Positions 32,640-37,314 of a stretch of DNA of 37,314 bases are shown here, piece by piece. Location of the stretch: positions 1-37,314 of the IMG/VR virus record IMGVR_UViG_3300048836_000758. One strand, written 5' to 3'. The first letter of the stretch is position 1, and the number at the start of each line of letters is the position of its first letter. Under the pieces are notes generated by a model. The model made no database searches. It saw only the letters and a program-made list of their open reading frames with translations, and was not told the origin of the DNA. The translations under genes were made by a program, and so were the position numbers. Source of the DNA: a virus.

Positions 32640-34187
32640 CTACAAAAGTCCGGGTTCGTCATCGCGAACTTTTCTTATGCCTTTAAACGCGGTGCGAACT
32701 GCTATATCTAAAGCGTCGAAAAGATCCTTGTAACGTCCATCGGGAATGAGGAGTAAATGTTCTTTCAAATCCTGCATTCCCTCTAAAAAAAAGACCTGCC
32801 TACGCTCAAAAAAGGCTGACAGCTTACAGGCGCGCGTGTACTTGTCTGTCTCCGTAAAAATCGGCACGGCTCTTATTGAGGCTAGCTCTGAGTCTTGCTT
32901 CATGTCCTGTCTAAGAGCGTCTTGGTAGCCGTTGGCCTCGATTGCTAAACGGATTGGATCGAACTGCGCGAATTTTTCTTTGATGATCCGTTTTTGTTCG
33001 CTGTAGGGCGTAACCGTATTGTGGAAGTCACGGACATAGATGTTTTTCGTTGCGCCATCGATCGCAATAGTCACGTGCGCAAACTTGTCAGCATGGTCGC
33101 GCTGTTTAATGGCCAGGTCTACTCCCTGAAAAAATAACCATTGGGCCTGGTTAACATCGTGCAAGCGGTACCACTGAAACCATTCCTCCTTAAAAACACG
33201 CCCCTTCATTGCTTCGACGTCGTTTTGATACTGGCTATTGAAAATTACGGTGCCCATTTGGCGTCGCTTTTTCAGCAGGAAATCGACGCTGAACTTTTCA
33301 GGCCAAAGCGATGTGTAGTGATCTGCTTCCTGTGCATTTACACGTACCTTTTGCTTTGGCATCAGAGCTGGAAAGACCGTGTAACGTTTAACTTGGTCTT
33401 TCTGCTGTGGGGATTGATCCGTGAAAATTGTCGAGATTAGATAGCCGTAAAGATCGTCGGGATTGTAGCGCGTACCGATGATCGAAAGTTCTCCGTGTGG
33501 TTCAAGACATGGCAGAAGAACCTTGAGGAACCAAGTAATCACCTTCTCGCGTTGGCCGTCGGTGCTGCTGTTGTTTTCGTCGATTAAGTCGTCGCAAATG
33601 ATAAGATCGTAGTGCCGACTCGGCAAGGAACCGCCAATGCCAACCGTCTGGATGGTGTCCTCTTTGGCGTCAGACGTCCTGCCTTTCAGGCGAATATTGC
33701 CATCGTTCCAGGGAAAACCTTGCTGCTCGCCGAACACCTCAATAAGTTCTCGTCTTAGAAGTTTCTGTTTGATCTCTGATAGAAATCCAACCGCGTTACC
33801 GTCGGTCTTTGAGGCAATGAGAATGCGCAGGTTAGGGTCGTGCAATAATTTCAGGATCAAGCGACCGACAGTCAGCGTTGTGCTCTTGCCAAAGCCCCGT
33901 GGCGCAAGAGTGAGTGACCAACGTTGGTTTTGACCAGGAATGTTTGCGATTTCGAGTGCGCTTTTTTCAACGGCCATATACATGGCCAAATGAAAATCCT
34001 GAATTTTGTAGCCGAGGATTGAGTTCATCAAAACGTCAAAGCGATATTTTTTTAAAATTAGTTCGCGTTGCAGCTCAATTCTCGTTAGACGTCGCTTTTG
34101 AAGTTGAACAACCGCGGCTTGGTAAGCGTTGTCGCTTTCGAGCCCGCGCTTTTGCGGCGGTTCTTTTTCAAAGCTTGCAAACGGCAT
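32640..34187 (-). CDS. Terminase large subunit
   Basis: 515 residues. Walker A is seen at residues 95-102 (APRGFGKS), a Walker B-type DLIICDDLID at 194-203, and a coupling motif near SIIGTRYNPDD (235-245). The nuclease half has GVDLAI (D357), AIEANG (E417) and DLFDALDIAV (D491/D494), the acidic residues expected of the RNase H-like fold. The enzyme packages and cuts DNA at the portal. It starts directly at the stop of the small subunit (TAGATG). Length and motifs are complete, so it looks functional. Confidence 0.93.
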   Translation of the reverse strand: MPFASFEKEPPQKRGLESDNAYQAAVVQLQKRRLTRIELQRELILKKYRFDVLMNSILGYKIQDFHLAMYMAVEKSALEIANIPGQNQRWSLTLAPRGFGKSTTLTVGRLILKLLHDPNLRILIASKTDGNAVGFLSEIKQKLLRRELIEVFGEQQGFPWNDGNIRLKGRTSDAKEDTIQTVGIGGSLPSRHYDLIICDDLIDENNSSTDGQREKVITWFLKVLLPCLEPHGELSIIGTRYNPDDLYGYLISTIFTDQSPQQKDQVKRYTVFPALMPKQKVRVNAQEADHYTSLWPEKFSVDFLLKKRRQMGTVIFNSQYQNDVEAMKGRVFKEEWFQWYRLHDVNQAQWLFFQGVDLAIKQRDHADKFAHVTIAIDGATKNIYVRDFHNTVTPYSEQKRIIKEKFAQFDPIRLAIEANGYQDALRQDMKQDSELASIRAVPIFTETDKYTRACKLSAFFERRQVFFLEGMQDLKEHLLLIPDGRYKDLFDALDIAVRTAFKGIRKVRDDEPGLL

Positions 34188-34826
34188 CTACCTAGTCCCC
34201 GCTCGAAGGATGAATTTTAGTTTCGTTTTGGGCTTTGCGGATTTTGTCGACTTTGAAATGGGAATAATATTTTCTTTGAGGCTATCTTGAGCCTCAGGAG
34301 GCAATAAGCCGAACACCTCTTCTCGCATCTCGACGCCGCCGCTTGAAAGCGCGGTTAGTCTTTTGAGTTCCGCTTCGATTTCTTTCCTGACGTCTTCTTC
34401 GGTCATGCTGCCTATCGAGAGTTCGCTTGATAGTCGAAGCTCTGACGCGCTTTTCTTGACAAAACCAAGTTCCTGGCTCCATTTGAGAACCGAATCGAAC
34501 GCCTCTTTTTTCTTCCATATTGCGGTAACAAGAGCCTGCGCGTGGGATTTGTTGCGACATGTTTCAATGGCATCGTCCAGATCGCGCACGACCTGTCGCA
34601 CTTTCATCACGTAATCGGAGAAAATTGTCGCAGCATCGAGCTTGGTAAAGATTGCGCGGTCGACTGCGAGAATATGGGCCTTATATTCGGTCAGAATATG
34701 TTGAGCAATTCCTAGCTTTTCGAGGATTTCTTCGTCCGAATAGTTTTGACCGATGAGTTCTCTGATGTCTGTGATGAGCTTTCGACGCTCGTTACTTGTG
34801 CGTCTGGTTCCTTCTTTTTCTGACAT
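34188..34826 (-). CDS. Terminase small subunit candidate
   Basis: 212 residues. The N-terminus (RRKLITDIRELIGQNYSDEEIL, then EKLGIAQHILTEYKAHIL) is a helix-turn-helix fit for DNA binding, followed by a helical oligomerisation part (DAATIFSDYVMKVRQVVRDLDDAIETC) and a Lys-rich tail. Position just before the large subunit supports the call, though sequence similarity of small subunits is always weak. AGGACA about nine bases upstream supports the ATG. Its first 115 bases overlap the end of the preceding gene in another frame. Confidence 0.62.
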   Translation of the reverse strand: MSEKEGTRRTSNERRKLITDIRELIGQNYSDEEILEKLGIAQHILTEYKAHILAVDRAIFTKLDAATIFSDYVMKVRQVVRDLDDAIETCRNKSHAQALVTAIWKKKEAFDSVLKWSQELGFVKKSASELRLSSELSIGSMTEEDVRKEIEAELKRLTALSSGGVEMREEVFGLLPPEAQDSLKENIIPISKSTKSAKPKTKLKFILRAGTR

Positions 34827-35188
34827 GGGCTTTTGTCCTTTGGTTTTGTCCTTTGTCGTTTAGGTACGAATCGTTGGCCACCACAACGCTCGCAAGTCTC
34901 ACGGCCTTCCAGTTCACGCGAAAGAATGTCGCGGATGACGTAGGACATAGGCACCGCGCCACGGTGATGAATGATTTCGAGTTCGGCAATGCCACGAAAT
35001 TTTATGACCGTGTCCCGCTTGGCACGTTCAGCCTTTGGCATTGAACCGTCGCCTTGGCAGACAGGGCAAAGGGCGTGGCGGGCAAAAAAGCGCAATAGAC
35101 GGTTGTAATACACCTGAGATTCGGAAACTCCGTCAGGTGGTTTTACGACCGGAACATTGCGGATGGAGAGCCAGCCTGCTTGCGCCAT
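34712..35188 (-). CDS. Zinc-finger protein (DnaJ-type CxxCxGxG) before the terminase
   Basis: 158 residues. CPVCQGDGS (from about residue 41) and CERCGGQRF (from about 98) resemble the CxxCxGxG pairs of the DnaJ zinc domain, here used as a single split site. Residues 110-158 are Lys/Ser-rich and are encoded within the overlap with the terminase small subunit gene, so the tail may be unstructured. GAGGT eight bases upstream supports the ATG. First gene of block A, 35 bp after palindrome site 4. Function unknown; DNA or RNA binding is possible. Confidence 0.62.
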   Translation of the reverse strand: MAQAGWLSIRNVPVVKPPDGVSESQVYYNRLLRFFARHALCPVCQGDGSMPKAERAKRDTVIKFRGIAELEIIHHRGAVPMSYVIRDILSRELEGRETCERCGGQRFVPKRQRTKPKDKSPCQKKKEPDAQVTSVESSSQTSENSSVKTIRTKKSSKS

Positions 35189-35223
35189 GTGAATTACCTC
35201 GAAAACGAGTCAGCTCGTTATCT

Positions 35224-35240
35224 GTGTTACATTGTAACAC
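35224..35240. promoter_or_regulatory. 17-bp palindrome, site 4 of 4 (21-bp dyad here)
   Basis: GTGTTACAWTGTAACAC, extended at this copy by matching CT/AG flanks (35222-35242). It lies 35 bp before the first gene of the packaging block. The sense strand has TGTTACAAT; TTGTTT occurs 14 bp further upstream, a poor -35 spacing. The rest of the 35189-35367 gap holds no recognised gene. Confidence 0.72.
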
Positions 35241-35367
35241 AGTAATCCACAAACAATACACAGATTTATTGGTATATGCGGAGGGCGTCTGAAGTGGCGG
35301 TTAGATCACGGACGGATTTTAACAAGGCTAAAGGGAAGCCCCCGATTCTGGCAGGACGAGCAGATTT

Positions 35368-35967
35368 TTAAATTGGTTGTTCATTTCGCTCTTTATTCGC
35401 TTGGGGGTTTTTCCTTGGGTTCTTTTCAATGACCAACAGAGGAGCATCAGGCTTACTGTAGTGCGAAGAAATCAGAACATTAATATGTCCGGCGACATTG
35501 GTTCGGATTTCGTCTTTTTCGGACTCTTCGAGTTTGCGTCCCGCATCCTCTTCCCATATGGACACATCAGCATCTTTGAATGTGTATTGAGTGCCCGGCT
35601 TGACAACGATATAGTCCTCCGGCTTTTCCAGAGGAAACGTGCGTTTTTTCTCCCACCGCTTGATTTCGCAGCAGCTCTTGCAAAGAGCGTCCTGTCTTTC
35701 AATATCTTTTTTGTAAAACTGGTCGGCGTTCTTGCATTTTACGCAGCCAGGACAGTGACGCGGTAACGGTTTTCTTGGAAGTCTTATTTTGATCTTTTGC
35801 GCTTCGTCCGCCGCATCAGCAGAGGCGGTCATATTTGTATTTCTAGCAAACCGCGCCGACACCCTGCACCTCATGCACTGCTGGTCGATTTTCCCGGACG
35901 AAGATTTGTAAAAGAGTTTTTGCGCCTTTTGCTCATTGCAGCTTGCGCATTGAATTTTATTCTCCAA
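35368..35967 (-). CDS. Tandem zinc-finger protein A (CxxC...FY...CxxC twice)
   Basis: 199 residues. Two fingers are visible: CASCNEQKAQKLFYKSSSG ending in CMRC (residues 7-34), and CPGCVKCKNADQFYKKDIERQ ending in CKSCC (about 75-102). The shape CxxC, FY, about 8-10 residues, D, CxxC is frequent in phage proteins of unknown function and in HNH-linked fingers, but no HNH residues are seen. The C-terminal half is acidic with SIWEEDAGRKLEESEKDEI. The start is TTG with AGGAG six bases upstream. It is transcribed away from the other two-finger gene. A regulator role is possible but unproven. Confidence 0.62.
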   Translation of the reverse strand: MENKIQCASCNEQKAQKLFYKSSSGKIDQQCMRCRVSARFARNTNMTASADAADEAQKIKIRLPRKPLPRHCPGCVKCKNADQFYKKDIERQDALCKSCCEIKRWEKKRTFPLEKPEDYIVVKPGTQYTFKDADVSIWEEDAGRKLEESEKDEIRTNVAGHINVLISSHYSKPDAPLLVIEKNPRKNPQANKERNEQPI

Positions 35968-35994
35968 TCGAGACTCCTGTTCAAAAAATTACAG

Positions 35995-36022
35995 TTATTA
36001 TGGTTGGTTGTCGCTCTGTCAA
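35995..36022 (-). promoter_or_regulatory. Possible sigma-70-type promoter for the zinc-finger gene
   Basis: On the minus strand TTGACA (36022-36017) is followed after 16 bp by TAATAA, or after 14 bp by CATAAT. The -35 is a perfect match; the -10 is weak. It points at the gene that starts 28 bp further on. Unlike the other block starts this one has no 17-bp palindrome, which fits early or middle expression. Confidence 0.38.
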
Positions 36023-36077
36023 TAATTGGAGGCTTTATATCCACTAATCGGTTGATTCCATTTGGAAAGCCTTCGAC

Positions 36078-36164
36078 TGAGTTCGATTCCTCTTTTGGTC
36101 TCTGAAAAAGCTACGTTTCTTGAATAATCACGACAGTCAGCAAGAGAGGAATTGAGTTCGATTC
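36078..36164 (+). repeat. 12-bp direct repeat pair in the divergent intergenic region
   Basis: TGAGTTCGATTC occurs at 36078-36089 and 36153-36164, 75 bp apart, with weaker likeness continuing on both sides (A-Y before, then S-Y-CTTT after). The two copies lie within the 292-bp gap (35968-36259) between divergent zinc-finger genes and may be paired binding sites. Nothing else beyond the promoter candidate is recognised in the gap. Confidence 0.4.
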
Positions 36165-36259
36165 GCCTTTGCTGGAGGAGAAACGCGGAACGTTCAGAAG
36201 GCAAAAATTAGCTGGATTCTGTGATATACGTCTCGATTCAAAACAGCGCGGAGAAAGCT

Positions 36260-37051
36260 ATGAGCAAAAGCGAATTGGATTTGCTGATTGAGGGAAGGCG
36301 TCGTTGCACGCAATGTTTAGAGATAAAATCGCTAACGGATTTTTACAGTAAAGGTAGTCGATGTGACAGCTGTTGTAAGGAGTGTGTCAAAGAAAAGAAG
36401 CGGCGTCTGTACGAAATGGCTCGCGCCAAAGATCGCCTAAAAAAAGAGGCTGAACGAGTCCAAAAGGTGGCTTCGCTAATTGCTGATTCCAATCCGGATG
36501 GAGCGAAGGGGAAAGCTGCAAGTGAAACAAAGTCGAAGAAAGTCTGCTCTAAATGTTTGGAAGTGAAGCCACTCAATCGCTTTTATAGCAGAAATGGTCG
36601 ACCTGACGGTGAGTGTATGGAATGCAAAAAATTGCATCAAAGACTGCGCTATGAGGGTAAGCATGGAAGTGAGGAGAGCAGGATTCTTAAAGGGATTGTG
36701 AATACAATCGAGCCGGAGAACGACATTGCGGTCGCAGATATTGCAGACTTCCTTCATCACATGCGCGATCCGCTGTCACCGATCAGGTTCATTTTGAATC
36801 CCGAAGAATTCATGAAGGACTTGGACCGCCACATCGAACGCGAAGAAAAGTTAAATGCGCTAAATGAAGTGACCCTGAACATAATAAATGACGTTCACCG
36901 GAAGGAGGGTAAGCCGTTGGAGCCGGTGCCAGCACGGAGCCGACACTTTAGAAACATTAAGGCCACGTATGAGGGGCTAGCGGCGGAGGTGAGGAAGGAG
37001 CTTCGAGCTAGTCCGGTCGCCGCAACGCCGGGCGCAGAGAAGTTGGTTTAA
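36260..37051 (+). CDS. Tandem zinc-finger protein B (CxxC...FY...CxxC twice)
   Basis: 263 residues from the ATG at 36260, chosen over a GTG 13 codons upstream because GGAG lies six bases before it. Fingers: CTQCLEIKSLTDFYSKGSR ending in CKEC (about 17-42), and CSKCLEVKPLNRFYSRNGR ending in CMEC (about 94-121). They are very alike, so an internal duplication. A basic, helical linker (RLYEMARAKDRLKKEAERVQ) lies between. The C-terminal 130 residues are helical and charged with no known domain. It is the only plus-strand gene seen and converges on the recombinase. Function unknown; nucleic-acid binding is a fair guess. Confidence 0.7.
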   Translation: MSKSELDLLIEGRRRCTQCLEIKSLTDFYSKGSRCDSCCKECVKEKKRRLYEMARAKDRLKKEAERVQKVASLIADSNPDGAKGKAASETKSKKVCSKCLEVKPLNRFYSRNGRPDGECMECKKLHQRLRYEGKHGSEESRILKGIVNTIEPENDIAVADIADFLHHMRDPLSPIRFILNPEEFMKDLDRHIEREEKLNALNEVTLNIINDVHRKEGKPLEPVPARSRHFRNIKATYEGLAAEVRKELRASPVAATPGAEKLV

Positions 37052-37107
37052 CTTTAAGGTTAAAGTAAAGCTCGTGCCCTTCTTTTCCTTACCCCTATTC
37101 CGGCTGA

Positions 37108-37122
37108 TTTAGCCCTGCTAAA
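37108..37122. terminator. Weak hairpin between convergent genes
   Basis: TTTAGC, loop CCT, GCTAAA: a 6-bp stem in the 89-bp gap between convergent genes. A second A/T-rich dyad ACTTTAA-GG-TTAAAGT (37051-37066) lies at the end of the plus-strand gene. Neither is followed by a good T run on either strand, so they are poor terminators; an operator role is equally possible. Confidence 0.22.
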
Positions 37123-37140
37123 CTTCTTGTCTGACATTCT

Positions 37141-37314
37141 TCATTCTGCTTTGGGATTGGCGTCCATAATCTGCTGGATAGAGCGAGCGTGCCATCGACC
37201 TCGGCCAGTCTGGGTGGGTATGTGCATTGAGTTAAAGACATCGGCAATCTTCCAATAGCTAAAGCCTTGGGTTCGGAGGCTCCACATCTTTCGAATATTC
37301 GTCTGCTGAGCCTT
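37141..37314 (-). CDS. Serine recombinase family protein, C-terminal end (partial)
   Basis: Only the last 57 residues are in the window; the gene continues past the right edge. The frame reads MWSLRTQGFSYWKIADVFNS and then MHIPTQTGRGRWHARSIQQIM before ending NPKAE. This is the typical C-terminal DNA-binding part of resolvase/invertase relatives, in which an L-x-x-G-x-S-x-x-x-I-A helix-turn-helix is followed by G/H-IPT-x-x-G-x-WH-x-x-(S/T)-(I/V). Proteins ending here are usually near 200 residues, but the N-terminal catalytic serine domain is not visible. It could be the phage integrase, a DNA invertase or a host gene. Confidence 0.72.
   Translation of the reverse strand, partial: KAQQTNIRKMWSLRTQGFSYWKIADVFNSMHIPTQTGRGRWHARSIQQIMDANPKAE

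Noticed and set aside
14-35240. The 17-bp palindrome as a P2 Ogr-type site (TGT-N12-ACA)
   Set aside because: The dyad has TGT and ACA separated by nine bases instead of twelve, and in P2 the site lies near -55, whereas here it is close to the start codons. Only a loose analogy remains.
14-35240. The palindromes as centromere-like (parS) partition sites
   Set aside because: The sequence differs from the common parS dyad, no ParA/ParB gene is seen, and the sites follow gene-block starts instead of clustering.
35300-35367. Terminator after the minus-strand zinc-finger gene
   Set aside because: Only short GGCT/AGCC pairings can be drawn and no T run follows; not supportable as rho-independent.
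36070-36170. GTTCGATTC motifs resembling the T-loop of a tRNA
   Set aside because: The flanking bases give only a 3-bp stem, no CCA-side acceptor pairing or anticodon arm could be built, and the motif is part of a 12-bp direct repeat.

Overview
The window is the structural half of a contractile-tailed (myovirus-type) bacteriophage or prophage. It shows terminase, portal, an HK97-type capsid set, a long tail sheath, a tube, a tape measure and a P2/Mu-like baseplate. Nearly all genes are on the minus strand, tightly packed, with stop/start overlaps (ATGA, TAATG, TAGATG) and purine-rich Shine-Dalgarno sites, so the host is a bacterium. The host genus cannot be fixed from the sequence. No tRNA or rRNA gene, CRISPR array, insertion sequence or lysis gene was recognised, and no stretch longer than 300 bases lacks a gene.

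Layout in transcription order (right to left). At the right edge (37141-37314) is the C-terminal end of a serine-recombinase-family protein. A convergent gene (36260-37051) and a divergently transcribed one (35368-35967) both encode tandem CxxC/CxxC zinc fingers and flank a 292-bp intergenic region. Block A (35188 to 29805) holds a zinc protein, the terminase small-subunit candidate, the large terminase, the portal and an SPP1 gp7/Mu F-like head protein. Block B (29683 to 18305) holds a His-rich XkdF-like protease, a scaffold candidate, the major capsid protein, several small head proteins, a repeat-rich fibre, connector and tail-completion candidates, and a 442-residue unknown. Block C (18251 to 60) holds sheath, tube, tail assembly chaperone with a frameshifted extension, tape measure, LysM tube-initiator protein, hub (gpD), spike (gpV), small baseplate proteins, gp25-like wedge, baseplate J, and a gpI-like protein carrying lectin-like domains. 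A fourth block starts beyond the left edge.

Two signals stand out. First, a perfect 17-bp palindrome, GTGTTACAWTGTAACAC, was found four times, each in an intergenic gap just before one of these blocks (35224, 29728, 18270 and 14). This looks like a shared promoter or operator that defines the late transcription units. Second, the tail assembly chaperone has a textbook -1 frameshift cassette: slippery T TTT TTC, a 4-nt spacer, and a perfect 9-bp stem with an 11-nt loop, which would join its reading frame to the next one as in lambda G/GT and P2 E/E'.

Other notable points are the many proteins with paired CxxC motifs, six HxH motifs ahead of the protease domain, a related domain inserted in both sheath and baseplate J, and a fibre-like protein encoded among head genes rather than with the tail fibres. 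All function calls rest on reading motifs and gene order; no database search was run.
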